From the NCBI GenBank assembly GCA_016722565.1, contig JADKIU010000001.1, positions 496,001 to 560,000 on the forward strand: DNA of 64,000 nucleotides. Reading direction: 5' to 3'. Below are positions 16,249 through 24,613 of this stretch, in pieces. The notes below the pieces were generated by a model that was not told the DNA's origin, made no database searches, and saw nothing but the letters and a program-made list of their open reading frames with translations. The position numbers and the translations under genes are program-made. The DNA comes from Bacteroidota bacterium. Its GTDB lineage: Bacteria; Bacteroidota; Bacteroidia; 2-12-FULL-35-15. How positions within the stretch are numbered: position 1 is the stretch's first letter; each line of letters opens with the position of its first letter.

Positions 16249-16586
16249 TATCTTACTTGTGGTTTTATGTCAAGTAAAAATCTCATGGTATTCATGTAAT
16301 CTGCAAATTCATTTACTTTTTCGGTAGCATTTAATTTACCTTTTGGAGTTAGTGTATAATATTTTCTTATACGTTTTCCTATGTTCACTACCTCGGTAGT
16401 TACTACTCCGTCTTTTTCCAAAGAATGAAGTGTAGGATAAAGCGCTCCTTCAGTAATCTGAATTTTGTCGCCTGTTAATTCTTTCACCTTTTGAGTGATT
16501 TCATATCCGTACATTTTTTCTGTTTCGGATAATAACTTTAAAACTATCGTTTTTAAAGTCCCTTTTATTAGTTCTGATGAATACAT
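16248..16586 (-). CDS. PadR family transcriptional regulator
   Basis: A 112-residue winged-helix protein. The ATG at 16586 (MYSSELIKGTLKTIVLKLL) is preferred to one five codons upstream because the promoter box lies only a few bases from it. Typical PadR features are visible: KMYGYEITQKVKE, ITEGALYPTLHSLEKDG and the wing GKRIRKYYTLTPKG. PadR proteins repress a neighbouring gene and themselves and release DNA on binding a small hydrophobic ligand. Here the target is the coupled membrane protein at 15073-16248. The palindrome at 16594 is its likely operator. Confidence 0.92.
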   Translation of the reverse strand: MYSSELIKGTLKTIVLKLLSETEKMYGYEITQKVKELTGDKIQITEGALYPTLHSLEKDGVVTTEVVNIGKRIRKYYTLTPKGKLNATEKVNEFADYMNTMRFLLDIKPQVR

Positions 16587-16590
16587 AACA

Positions 16591-16618
16591 CAAAGATACA
16601 TAAGAATATTATGTATCT
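16591..16618 (-). promoter_or_regulatory. PadR operator palindrome over the -7 box of padR
   Basis: AGATACATAA (16594-16603) and TTATGTATCT (16609-16618) form a perfect 10-base inverted repeat around GAATA. On the minus strand TATCTTTG (16598-16591) is a TAnnTTTG box, and the palindrome overlaps it. The ATG of padR is only 5 bases further on. Binding here would block transcription of padR and its partner. Confidence 0.72.
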
Positions 16619-16872
16619 ACAAGCTATGCATTAAAAATAATTGTATATTATTGATAATCAGTTATTTTAATTTTATTTAAAATTCAATATTAGAATAGAA
16701 TAATAGCTTTCGGGAAAATTTAAGCGTTTAGTTTAGTAAATTTTTTCTTATAAGTACTGCTATTTTAGAATCCTATCGACAATACTTTTTTTATGTTTTA
16801 TCTGAAAATATTGGAATGATTTTGATAGTGTATTGATCCAAATTTAGCCAATTAATGCCTCTGGTTTTTTCG

Positions 16873-16880
16873 TAAATTTG
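16873..16880 (+). promoter_or_regulatory. -7 promoter box (TAAATTTG) of the WG-repeat gene
   Basis: TAAATTTG fits TAnnTTTG and ends 5 bases before the ATG at 16885, so the transcript would have almost no leader. The 240 bases upstream hold no gene. Confidence 0.45.
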
Positions 16881-16884
16881 TATC

Positions 16885-17322
16885 ATGAGATCTAAAACGA
16901 AATACATTTTCTTTTTATTTATTCTTTTGTTTTCTGCGACAACTGTTTTCGCACAAAAAGGAAAATCGAAACCCAAACCTAAATCCGGATACGATTATCA
17001 AGGTCCGTATTACGAAGGCCTGGCCAGAGTGAAAACAAAACTAAAATGGGGATTTGTGGATACTACCGGAAACGTTGTAGTGCCTTTGAAATACAATGAA
17101 GTAACTAATTTTGATGGTGGAGTTGCTAAAGTAAGAGTGGGAACAAAATGGGGATTAATCGATAACAAAGGAACTGTTCTGCGTAAACCTACCTTCGATG
17201 CAATTGGAGAATTTGTGAATGGAGTGGCAAAAGTATTGTTGGAAGGCGAAGAATATTATATGAATAAAGAAGGAATGCGTTGTGATAAAAACGGCAAGCA
17301 CGTGGTGCAAGGAGATTATTAA
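16885..17322 (+). CDS. secreted WG-repeat protein
   Basis: A 145-residue protein with a signal peptide (about 1-24, ending TVFAQ) and a lysine/proline-rich linker. Three WG (KWG) repeats follow: YEGLARVKTKLKWGFVDTTG, GGVAKVRVGTKWGLIDNKG and a degenerate GVAKVLLEGEEYYMNKEG. WG-repeat proteins are common and mostly uncharacterised in Bacteroidota and usually bind at the envelope. Most family members are longer; this one has the minimum number of units. The helicase gene begins 3 bases after the stop, but they are unlikely to share a role. Confidence 0.82.
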   Translation: MRSKTKYIFFLFILLFSATTVFAQKGKSKPKPKSGYDYQGPYYEGLARVKTKLKWGFVDTTGNVVVPLKYNEVTNFDGGVAKVRVGTKWGLIDNKGTVLRKPTFDAIGEFVNGVAKVLLEGEEYYMNKEGMRCDKNGKHVVQGDY

Positions 17323-17325
17323 TTG

Positions 17326-17490
17326 ATGGAGCCGAATTTTGATAGATTACACCAATTACGGAAACTCCTGAAGATTGAGCACGATGAAGATTTTGCGCAA
17401 TACAAACAACACTTTTCTCGTAACCACATCAATCACCGGAAACAAAACGGTGTGTATGGTATCCCATCGTCATTACCAATACCGAAATAG
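17326..17490 (+). CDS. N-terminal fragment of an SF1 DNA/RNA helicase (frameshifted)
   Basis: The ATG at 17326 opens MEPNFDRLHQLRKLLKIEHD, a good match to the start of bacterial IGHMBP2/UvrD-like SF1 helicases with '(L)..LL.IE..ED..QY'. The frame ends after 54 residues at a TAG. In the other frame the expected continuation YPIVITNTEIGLGEYIAIDI begins at 17460. Restoring one T (TATGG to TATTGG near 17457) gives RKQNGVYWYPIVITNTE, which fits the family. See the entry at 17460-19283. Confidence 0.7.
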   Translation: MEPNFDRLHQLRKLLKIEHDEDFAQYKQHFSRNHINHRKQNGVYGIPSSLPIPK

Positions 17491-19283
17491 GACTGGGCGA
17501 ATACATTGCCATTGATATTGAACGGACCACCAATCACAACGAACCACATCAATTTTCCGGAGGAAAAGTAGCTTCTCTTTTTTCGAACAATACCGATGAA
17601 TCGGGAACATTAAACGGAACCATTAAAGTATTAGGCCCGAACAAACTTCGCCTTTCCCTCAATGTTGACGAACTTCCCGATTGGTGCGATGATGGAAAGC
17701 TCGGCATCAATTTATTGTTTGATGAAACCAGCTATAAAGAAATGGACATTGCTTTGGAAAAAGTAATTTCTGCTTCGCGCAACCGGTTAGCACATTTGCG
17801 TGATGTGATGTATGAAATCAAACCACCCGTATTTGATAAGGTGGATGAATCGCTTCACATCACCGGTTTAAATCAATCACAAAATTCAGCTGTGCAAAAA
17901 ATTCTGGCTGCAAAAGATATTGCCATTATTCATGGTCCTCCCGGAACAGGAAAAACAACAACCTTGGTTCAAGCCATCCGGCAAACATTGTTTACTGAAA
18001 AGCAAGTATTGGTCTGCAGTCCGAGTAACACCGCTGTAGATTTACTTACCGAAAAATTACACCGCGAAGGCATTACTGTTTTGCGGTTGGGAAATCCTGC
18101 CCGTATTTCGGAAGAGGTATTGATGAATACCTTGGATGCAAAAGTGGCGGCACATGAATCGTATAAAGATTTAAAAAGTTACCGAAAAACAGCCGATGAA
18201 TATTTTCGGATGGCAGGAAAATACAAACGCACCTTTGGAAAAGAAGAGCGGGAGCAGCGACAATTATTTTACCAGGAAGCACGAAAAATATTACACGATG
18301 CTCGTCAGCTAGAAGATTATATCATCAGCGAACAATTTGATAAATCGCAGGTGATTGCGTGCACACCGGTGGTGTCGTCAAGCCGAATGATGCGCGACAA
18401 ACAATTTACAACAGTCTTTATTGATGAAGCCGCACAAGCCTTAGAGCCCATGTGTTGGATTCCGATTTCCAGAAGCAATCGTGTGATTTTTGCAGGAGAT
18501 CATTTTCAATTACCTCCAACAGTTAAATCAAAAGCAGCGGAAGCGCAAGGGTTGAAAGAAACGTTGTTTGAGCGGTGTGTAAAAATTGAAAACGTTTCGG
18601 TGATGCTGAACACACAATACCGGATGCATGAAAACATCATGAATTTTTCGAACCGAAAATTTTATGAAGGAAATTTAAAAGCGGATATTTCGGTGAAAGA
18701 AACCGTTCTAGATACGCAGGATTATTTGTTAAGTACAGCAGTCGATTTTATCGATACCGCAGGTTGCGGGTATACCGAAATCATAAATCCCGAAAGCTTA
18801 AGTATTGCCAATCCGGAAGAAGCGCAGTTGCTGATTAAACATTTAAAAATGGTGCTTACGCAACATGCCCTATCTGCCAGAGCGGATTTAAACGAGGTGC
18901 TTCCATCAAAAGGGTCGTTGAAACGATTGAGTATCGGAATCATTTCTCCTTACAAAGAGCAGGTGCAATACATCACCGCGCAAATTGGTGCCGATGAGGA
19001 GCTGGAACAATATAAATCGGCCATTGCCGTAAAAACGGTCGATGGCTTTCAGGGGCAGGAGCGGGACATTATCTACATCAGTATGGTGCGGAGCAACGAC
19101 CAGCGGGAGATTGGATTTTTGAGCGATACCCGCAGGATGAATGTGGCGCTGACCCGCGCAAAGAAAAAGTTGGTGGTGATTGGCGATAGTGCCACCATCG
19201 GAAATCATCCTTTTTATAAAGATTTTCTGGATTATACCGAATCCATCGGAGCCTATAAATCGGCTTGGGAGTTCATTTCATAA
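17460..19283 (+). CDS. superfamily I helicase (AAA_11/AAA_12, IGHMBP2-like), main part
   Basis: About 607 residues continue the fragment at 17326. The N-terminal beta-barrel-like part (to near 17800) precedes the ATPase core: Q motif and Walker A IIHGPPGTGKTTT, motif Ia VCSPSNTAVDLL, DEAA box VFIDEAAQALEP, motif III FAGDHFQLPPTVKS, motif IV QYRMHENI, motif V VKTVDGFQGQERD and motif VI NVALTRAKKKL. These are the complete signatures of Upf1-like helicases that unwind DNA or RNA 5' to 3'. No start codon is needed at 17460 because it is the second half of a frameshifted gene; a TTG at 17715 is internal. All motifs are intact, so recent inactivation or a sequence error is more likely than an old pseudogene. 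Confidence 0.88.
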   Translation, partial: YPIVITNTEIGLGEYIAIDIERTTNHNEPHQFSGGKVASLFSNNTDESGTLNGTIKVLGPNKLRLSLNVDELPDWCDDGKLGINLLFDETSYKEMDIALEKVISASRNRLAHLRDVMYEIKPPVFDKVDESLHITGLNQSQNSAVQKILAAKDIAIIHGPPGTGKTTTLVQAIRQTLFTEKQVLVCSPSNTAVDLLTEKLHREGITVLRLGNPARISEEVLMNTLDAKVAAHESYKDLKSYRKTADEYFRMAGKYKRTFGKEEREQRQLFYQEARKILHDARQLEDYIISEQFDKSQVIACTPVVSSSRMMRDKQFTTVFIDEAAQALEPMCWIPISRSNRVIFAGDHFQLPPTVKSKAAEAQGLKETLFERCVKIENVSVMLNTQYRMHENIMNFSNRKFYEGNLKADISVKETVLDTQDYLLSTAVDFIDTAGCGYTEIINPESLSIANPEEAQLLIKHLKMVLTQHALSARADLNEVLPSKGSLKRLSIGIISPYKEQVQYITAQIGADEELEQYKSAIAVKTVDGFQGQERDIIYISMVRSNDQREIGFLSDTRRMNVALTRAKKKLVVIGDSATIGNHPFYKDFLDYTESIGAYKSAWEFIS

Positions 19284-19353
19284 GGGGTTTTGGCCCATTT
19301 TTGCCATTCTATCTTATTTCCCGATTTATCCCCCAAATATCAAATTCTATTTT

Positions 19354-19361
19354 TAAATTTG
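19354..19361 (+). promoter_or_regulatory. -7 promoter box (TAAATTTG) of the tolC-hlyD unit
   Basis: TAAATTTG matches TAnnTTTG and lies 17 bases before the ATG at 19379, past the end of the helicase gene. Confidence 0.55.
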
Positions 19362-19378
19362 TACCTCATTCACCGGCT

Positions 19379-20833
19379 ATGACAATGAAGGGAAAATCAC
19401 TTTTTTTAAGTTTTATTTGTACGCTGTTTGTTGCATCGTTTTCAAATGCACAAACACCTGCTGCAACAAATCAAACCATGACCCTGGAACAATGCATCGA
19501 GTATGCATTAAAAAACAATATCCAGATTAAACAAACCGAACTCAATACCGAGTTGTCGCAAATCACCCTTACACAAAGTAAAGCCAATTTATTGCCCTCG
19601 CTAAATGCGAATGCATCCCACTCATATAATATTGGTAGAACCATCGATCGTTTTACGAATCAGTTTGCGGATGCACAAGTGCTTTCTCAAAACTTTGGGA
19701 TCAGCAGCGATATAAATTTGTTTAGCGGTTTTCAAAGCATCAATACCATTCAACAAAATAAATTTGCTTACCTGGCAGGGAAATACGACATCGAGAAAAT
19801 GAAAAACGATGTGTCGTTAAACATCGCTACTGCTTACTTACAAGTATTGTACAGCATGGAAGCGGTTGACAATGCAAAAAATCAAATGGGCATAACGGCA
19901 GCACAAGTGGAACGCACCAAAATATTGGTGGATGCCGGTTCTGCTGCGAAAGGAACATTGTTGGACATTCAATCACAATTAGCATCCGAAGAACTGAACT
20001 ATACCAATGCACAAAATCAATTGGACATTTCGTATTTGAATTTAGCGCAGCTGTTGAACATGGCTTCTGCTGAAGGATTGGCGATTGTGAAACCTGAATT
20101 AAATGTGGGTGGTGATGCCTTGCTAACGGCTACTCCTTCTCAAATTTATAATTCTGCTGTGAGCAATTTACCCGAAATTAAAAGTGCAGAATACAACGTA
20201 AAAAGTGCTGAGAAATCAGTAGATGTTGCTTGGGGTGGTTTGAGTCCGCGTTTATCGTTCAGCGCTTCCTACGGTACTGGTTACTCCGGATTGAGTCAGC
20301 GTTTTTCTACCTTACCAACGTTTCAAGGATATAGCCCAAATGGAGATATTACTTCTTCCGGTGATACAGTTTATTCACCCTCCTTTTCTACCGGAACGTT
20401 TGAGAAAACACCTTTTGCAGATCAGTACAAAGACAACGTAAACAAATCGTTTGGATTCTTTTTAACCGTTCCCATCTTTAACCGTTGGCAAACAAAAACG
20501 GCCATCGACAGAGCACGTATCCAAAAAATGAATGCCGATTTAACGGTAGAATCAACAAAGTTGACCATTCAAAAAAATGTGCAGCAAGCCTATGCTGATG
20601 CCAATGCAGGATTAAAAAAATACAATGCTTCTTTAAAAGCGATTGAAGCGATGCAAGAATCATTTAAATATACCGAGCAGAAATTTAATGTTGGAATGTT
20701 AAATACCAACGATTACAACGATGCAAAAAATAAATTGATAAAAGCACAAAGTGATTTGTTGCAAGCAAAATACGAATACGTTTTTAAAACAAAAGTGCTT
20801 GATTTCTATCAAGGCAAACCATTGAAATTTTAA
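19379..20833 (+). CDS. TolC family outer-membrane efflux protein
   Basis: A 484-residue protein. The frame is open further upstream, but the ATG at 19379 follows a -7 box and starts the signal peptide MTMKGKSLFLSFICTLFVAS (cleavage near SNAQ). It has the two outer-efflux-protein repeats with long helices: TLEQCIEYALKNNIQIKQTE opens the first and IYNSAVSNLPEIKSAEYNVK the second. It forms the trimeric outer-membrane duct of a tripartite exporter. The membrane-fusion partner is the next gene. No inner-membrane permease follows in this window, so the pump it serves (probably a MacB-like ABC exporter) must be elsewhere. Confidence 0.92.
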   Translation: MTMKGKSLFLSFICTLFVASFSNAQTPAATNQTMTLEQCIEYALKNNIQIKQTELNTELSQITLTQSKANLLPSLNANASHSYNIGRTIDRFTNQFADAQVLSQNFGISSDINLFSGFQSINTIQQNKFAYLAGKYDIEKMKNDVSLNIATAYLQVLYSMEAVDNAKNQMGITAAQVERTKILVDAGSAAKGTLLDIQSQLASEELNYTNAQNQLDISYLNLAQLLNMASAEGLAIVKPELNVGGDALLTATPSQIYNSAVSNLPEIKSAEYNVKSAEKSVDVAWGGLSPRLSFSASYGTGYSGLSQRFSTLPTFQGYSPNGDITSSGDTVYSPSFSTGTFEKTPFADQYKDNVNKSFGFFLTVPIFNRWQTKTAIDRARIQKMNADLTVESTKLTIQKNVQQAYADANAGLKKYNASLKAIEAMQESFKYTEQKFNVGMLNTNDYNDAKNKLIKAQSDLLQAKYEYVFKTKVLDFYQGKPLKF

Positions 20834-20838
20834 TTTAA

Positions 20839-20876
20839 TCTCACCCTCCTTTTCCAAGATGAGGGCAGGGATGAAG
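20839..20876. repeat. degenerate palindromic repeat between tolC and hlyD genes
   Basis: TCTCACCCTCC faces GATGAGGGCAGGGATGA across TTTTCCAA. It resembles the GGAGAGG repeat family but is diverged. Confidence 0.4.
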
Positions 20877-20889
20877 TAATAAAACACAT

Positions 20890-22260
20890 ATGAAAAAGAT
20901 AATTTGGATCATCGTTGCAGGATTAGTTTTCTTAATATCCATTATGATGTTAAAAAACTGTTCGAGTAATAAGTCAACCAAAATAGCGGTTGAAAAAGCG
21001 ACCAAGCGAAATGTTGTGGAAACCGTTTCTGCAAATGGTAAAATTCAGCCCGAGGTTGAAGTGAAAATTAGTTCGGATGTTTCCGGAGAAATTGTGGAGC
21101 TGTTTGTAAAAGAAGGCGACCAGGTAAAAAAAGGTGATTTGCTTTGCCGCATCAATCCGTTGATTTATGAATCCAACTCCAGCCGAATGGTAGCAACACT
21201 CAATGGAGCAAAAGCGAACTTGTCGAATTCAAAAGCCCGCTTAGAACAAATCAAAGCAGCATTTGTAAATGCCGAAGCATCGTTTAACCGTAACAAAAAA
21301 TTATTCGACCAAGGTGCCATTTCTCAATCTGATTTTGATGCTGCAAAAGCAGCGTATGAAGGTGCAAAAGCGGATGTTAAAGGAGCAGAAGACAATGTAG
21401 ACGCATCTGCGTTTAATGTAAAAAGTACTGAAGCATCTTTGAAAGAAGCGAATGATAACCTAGCAAAAACAAATATCTTTTCTCCTGTAAACGGAACCGT
21501 TTCAAAACTGAACAAAGAAAAAGGTGAACGTGTTGTTGGAACAGCGCAAATGGAAGGTACAGAGATTATGCGTTTGGCAAACCTAAACGAGATGGAAGTG
21601 AGTGTAGAGGTAAATGAGAATGATATTGTGCGTGTTCACAATGGTGATACTTCTTCCATTGAAGTGGATGCTTACTTAGGAAGAAAATTCAAAGGGGTGG
21701 TGACTGAAATTGCAAACTCTGCGAATACAACCGGTGTTACTGCAGAACAGGTAACGAACTTCGTTGTTAAAATCAGAATCTTACAGGAGTCGTATATGGA
21801 TTTGTTAACTGCTAACAACAACATTGCTCCTTTCCGTCCGGGAATGAGTGCAACGGTAGATGTGCAAACCAAGAAAGTGAACAACGTGATTGCAGTGCCT
21901 ATTCAATCGGTGACAACACGAAACGATAGCACGGAATACAACTTGCAAAACAAAGGAAAAGAAAAAGAAAAAGAGGGTGATGTGGTGGTGACCAGCGACA
22001 GCGAGAAAAAACAAAACAACGATGATTTGATTAAAATTCAGGAATGTGTTTTTGTTTACAATGCTGCAGAAGGGAAAGTGAAAATGGTGCCCGTAAAAAC
22101 AGGTATTCAGGATAATAATTACATCGAAATATTGAGTGGAATAAAAGAAGGAGATGAGATTGTTTCAGCTCCATACAGTGCTATTGCCAAAGAGTTAAAA
22201 GATGGTGATGTGGTGAATAAGGTAGATAAGGCGGAATTGTTTTCGGTGACCAAAAAATAA
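20890..22260 (+). CDS. HlyD/MacA-type periplasmic adaptor subunit
   Basis: A 456-residue protein anchored by one N-terminal helix (about 5-22, WIIVAGLVFLISIMMLKN). The biotinyl-lipoyl halves are SGEIVELFVKEGDQVKKGDLL (near 70) and FSPVNGTVSKLNKEKGERV (near 200). Between them lies a long helical hairpin, NLSNSKARLEQIKAAF and onward. The beta-barrel domain and a C-terminal domain (VKTGIQDNNYIEILSGIKEG) follow. It links the TolC protein upstream to an inner-membrane pump. A lysine/glutamate-rich insertion (KGKEKEKEGDVVVTSDSEKK) near residue 360 is unusual and looks like a flexible loop. The tsaB start lies 2 bases after the stop. Confidence 0.92.
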   Translation: MKKIIWIIVAGLVFLISIMMLKNCSSNKSTKIAVEKATKRNVVETVSANGKIQPEVEVKISSDVSGEIVELFVKEGDQVKKGDLLCRINPLIYESNSSRMVATLNGAKANLSNSKARLEQIKAAFVNAEASFNRNKKLFDQGAISQSDFDAAKAAYEGAKADVKGAEDNVDASAFNVKSTEASLKEANDNLAKTNIFSPVNGTVSKLNKEKGERVVGTAQMEGTEIMRLANLNEMEVSVEVNENDIVRVHNGDTSSIEVDAYLGRKFKGVVTEIANSANTTGVTAEQVTNFVVKIRILQESYMDLLTANNNIAPFRPGMSATVDVQTKKVNNVIAVPIQSVTTRNDSTEYNLQNKGKEKEKEGDVVVTSDSEKKQNNDDLIKIQECVFVYNAAEGKVKMVPVKTGIQDNNYIEILSGIKEGDEIVSAPYSAIAKELKDGDVVNKVDKAELFSVTKK

Positions 22261-22262
22261 AA

Positions 22263-22955
22263 ATGGCACTCATCCTTCATATAGAAACAGCCACTACTGT
22301 TTGCAGTGTTGCGCTGTCGAAAGATGGAGTGCTGCTTTCCTTAAAAGAACAAAACGGAGATTATTCACATGCTGAAAATCTTACGGTGTTTATCGAGGAT
22401 GTTCTTCAACAAGCAAAAACAACTATTTCTGAAATTGATGCAATTGCTGTTAGCAAAGGTCCGGGTTCCTACACCGGATTACGCATTGGTGTGAGCACTG
22501 CAAAGGGTTTGTGTTATTCCTTGGACAAACCATTGATTGCAGTGGATACATTACAGTATATGGCGATGGCTGTAATCAATCGGTTTAATATCGAAACACC
22601 GGAAGCATTTTATGTTCCCATGCTTGATGCGCGCAGAATGGAAGTTTATTCTGCAATATTCAGTGCCGGAGGCAAACGGATTAGAGAAACGCAGGCGGAG
22701 ATTATTGATGAGAATTCATTTCATTCTCTGTTGAAGGAACATCCGGTTGTCTTTTTTGGTGATGGTGCTTTAAAATGTAAATCTGTTTTATCGTATACTT
22801 CCAATGCAATGTTTCTTGCAGACATCGTTCCTTCCGCAAAAGACATGATTGCCCTTTCTGAAAAAGCTTTTTCCGAAAAACAATTCGAAGATGTTGCCTA
22901 TTTTGAACCCTACTACTTGAAAGACTTTGTGGCAGGGAAGAAGAAAGGGGAGTAA
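22263..22955 (+). CDS. tsaB: tRNA threonylcarbamoyladenosine biosynthesis protein TsaB
   Basis: A 230-residue ASKHA-fold protein. It begins LILHIETATTVCSVALSKDG and carries the family motif AVSKGPGSYTGLRIGVSTAKGL (near 60-81). TsaB is the dimerisation subunit that, with TsaD and TsaE, transfers threonylcarbamoyl to A37 of ANN-decoding tRNAs in the cytoplasm. Length and motifs match the family; it lacks the metal-binding histidines of TsaD, as expected. It follows the adaptor gene by 2 bases and probably rides on that transcript although the functions are unrelated. Confidence 0.95.
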   Translation: MALILHIETATTVCSVALSKDGVLLSLKEQNGDYSHAENLTVFIEDVLQQAKTTISEIDAIAVSKGPGSYTGLRIGVSTAKGLCYSLDKPLIAVDTLQYMAMAVINRFNIETPEAFYVPMLDARRMEVYSAIFSAGGKRIRETQAEIIDENSFHSLLKEHPVVFFGDGALKCKSVLSYTSNAMFLADIVPSAKDMIALSEKAFSEKQFEDVAYFEPYYLKDFVAGKKKGE

Positions 22956-23072
22956 GTATTAACTGTCAAAAAATTTAACACAGATTCCGCAGATTTTCAC
23001 CGAAAATTGGGAATAAGCTATATAACAATATTGTCAGAGTTTTTTCGTTTACTGCTGGGCTAAACTCTTAAA

Positions 23073-24539
23073 ATGAAACAATTACTTCTTTTTTCGCTTC
23101 TTTGCTTTTTATTTCATTCCTCATATTCACAAACTTGGCAATGGGCTGATCAACAAGGAGGTTTTAATCCGGATAATGGTAATGCCATTTGTGTGGATAA
23201 CATAGGAAATTGTTATGCAGTTGGAGGTGTTACAAACTATGCAAAAATTTTCAAATATAATTCTTCAGGAAGTCTTGTTTGGGATTTTGAAGCGTGGGTA
23301 TTGGGGGGGGGTGCCAAAAGTATTACTTCTGATAATAATGGACATCTATATGTTTCTGGAGATTCTAGTAATCAAGTTAAAATTGTAAAGGTAGATACAA
23401 GTGGAAATTTAATATGGAAGGTAAGTGATACTTTGGGCTCCAATACAGGAATTGTATTTGATAATGCTGGATTTATTTATTTATCAGGTTCTGATGATCT
23501 AATAACAAAGTATGACACCTCTGGAAATTTAATCTGGGGACGTTATGTAAATGCAGTTGCAAATTCAATTGCTTTAGATCCTTTTGGAAATTTATGTATT
23601 ACAGGAAATTTTTCTGGGACAGCTATTTTTGGAACAGACACACTTATTGCATCTGGAACGGAAGATATATTTTTGGCAAAGTATGATTCCTCTGGAACAT
23701 GCTTGTGGGCAAAACGTGCAGGGGGAAATCACGTGTTTGCAGGGCATTCGAAGGATTGTGGATATGGAATCGTAGTTGACCCAATTGGTAATATTTATTT
23801 TACAGGGGCATTAATTGGTACAGCAGATTTTGATTCCATTATTATTTCTGGCGTAGGTGGTGGCAACGATATTTTTTTAGCGAAATATAATTCAGGAGGG
23901 AATGCCCTTTGGGTTAAACATGCATATGGTGGAGCAGATGAAGAAGGACGCTGTATTGCTATTGATAATCTTGGAAATATTTTAATTGGTGGTTCTTATG
24001 TTCCAACTGCAAATTTCGATGGTTTTCTTTTGTCTGGTTGGGGAAATTACGATGCATTCGTAGCTAAATATGATAATGCAGGAACTTTTATTTCTGCATT
24101 AGATGCAGGTGAAGCAGCATGGAATGAATTTGTTTATGGAATAGCAGCTGATGATTTAGGAAATGTTTTTGTAACAGGTACTTTTTATGGCACTTCAAAT
24201 TTTGGTTCAAATGTTCTTTTTAGCGATGGTTTATTCGATATGTTTACAGCAAAAATAGATTATTCCACAGGATTTGAAAGTCACACAGTGCATCAATTTG
24301 ATATTGTAGTTTACCCTAATCCCGCTTCAGCTAATATTACTATCCAGTTCGAAACGGAAAGCAATGATGATATAGAGTTAAAAATAAAAAATGTTTTAGG
24401 TCAATCGATAATTCAGAAAGTACTTTCATCTGGAAAACAAAAACAAGATATAGACATTACTAGTCTTCCCAATGGATTTTATCTTCTGCAATTGAAAAAC
24501 GGAGAAGCTTTCAGCTCGGTTAAGTTTATAAAGCAGTAG
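23073..24539 (+). CDS. secreted SBBP-repeat beta-propeller protein with T9SS type A sorting domain
   Basis: A 488-residue protein with a signal peptide (about 1-19, ending HSSYSQ). About ten short propeller blades have the SBBP pattern 'D..GN.Y..G...G...F', such as DPFGNLCITGNFSGTAIFG and DPIGNIYFTGALIGTADFD, with FLAKYDSSG between blades. The C-terminal 80 residues start VYPNPASANITIQFE and end SSVKFIKQ, a type A sorting domain. It is predicted to be exported through the T9SS. A run of nine G lies in the coding part at 23303-23311. It is not clearly in an operon; a 117-base gap with a diverged dispersed repeat precedes it. Confidence 0.87.
   Translation: MKQLLLFSLLCFLFHSSYSQTWQWADQQGGFNPDNGNAICVDNIGNCYAVGGVTNYAKIFKYNSSGSLVWDFEAWVLGGGAKSITSDNNGHLYVSGDSSNQVKIVKVDTSGNLIWKVSDTLGSNTGIVFDNAGFIYLSGSDDLITKYDTSGNLIWGRYVNAVANSIALDPFGNLCITGNFSGTAIFGTDTLIASGTEDIFLAKYDSSGTCLWAKRAGGNHVFAGHSKDCGYGIVVDPIGNIYFTGALIGTADFDSIIISGVGGGNDIFLAKYNSGGNALWVKHAYGGADEEGRCIAIDNLGNILIGGSYVPTANFDGFLLSGWGNYDAFVAKYDNAGTFISALDAGEAAWNEFVYGIAADDLGNVFVTGTFYGTSNFGSNVLFSDGLFDMFTAKIDYSTGFESHTVHQFDIVVYPNPASANITIQFETESNDDIELKIKNVLGQSIIQKVLSSGKQKQDIDITSLPNGFYLLQLKNGEAFSSVKFIKQ
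23303..23311 (+). repeat. nine-G homopolymer inside the SBBP-repeat gene
   Basis: A run of nine G is read as the glycines in WVLGGGAKS. It is the longest G tract noticed in the window and lies early in a predicted surface-protein gene, where slippage would shut off the protein. Confidence 0.8.
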
Positions 24540-24613
24540 GAAGAGTTGAGTAAAAAACTCAGCGGCTCTCCGCGAAAAATTCTCCGTGTTCTCTGCGGTT
24601 TAATAGTACGTCC

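Noticed and set aside
24540..24613. Terminator or RNA in the CTCTCCGCG...CTCTGCGG sequence
   Set aside because: It looks like a diverged dispersed repeat; no stable stem followed by T is present.
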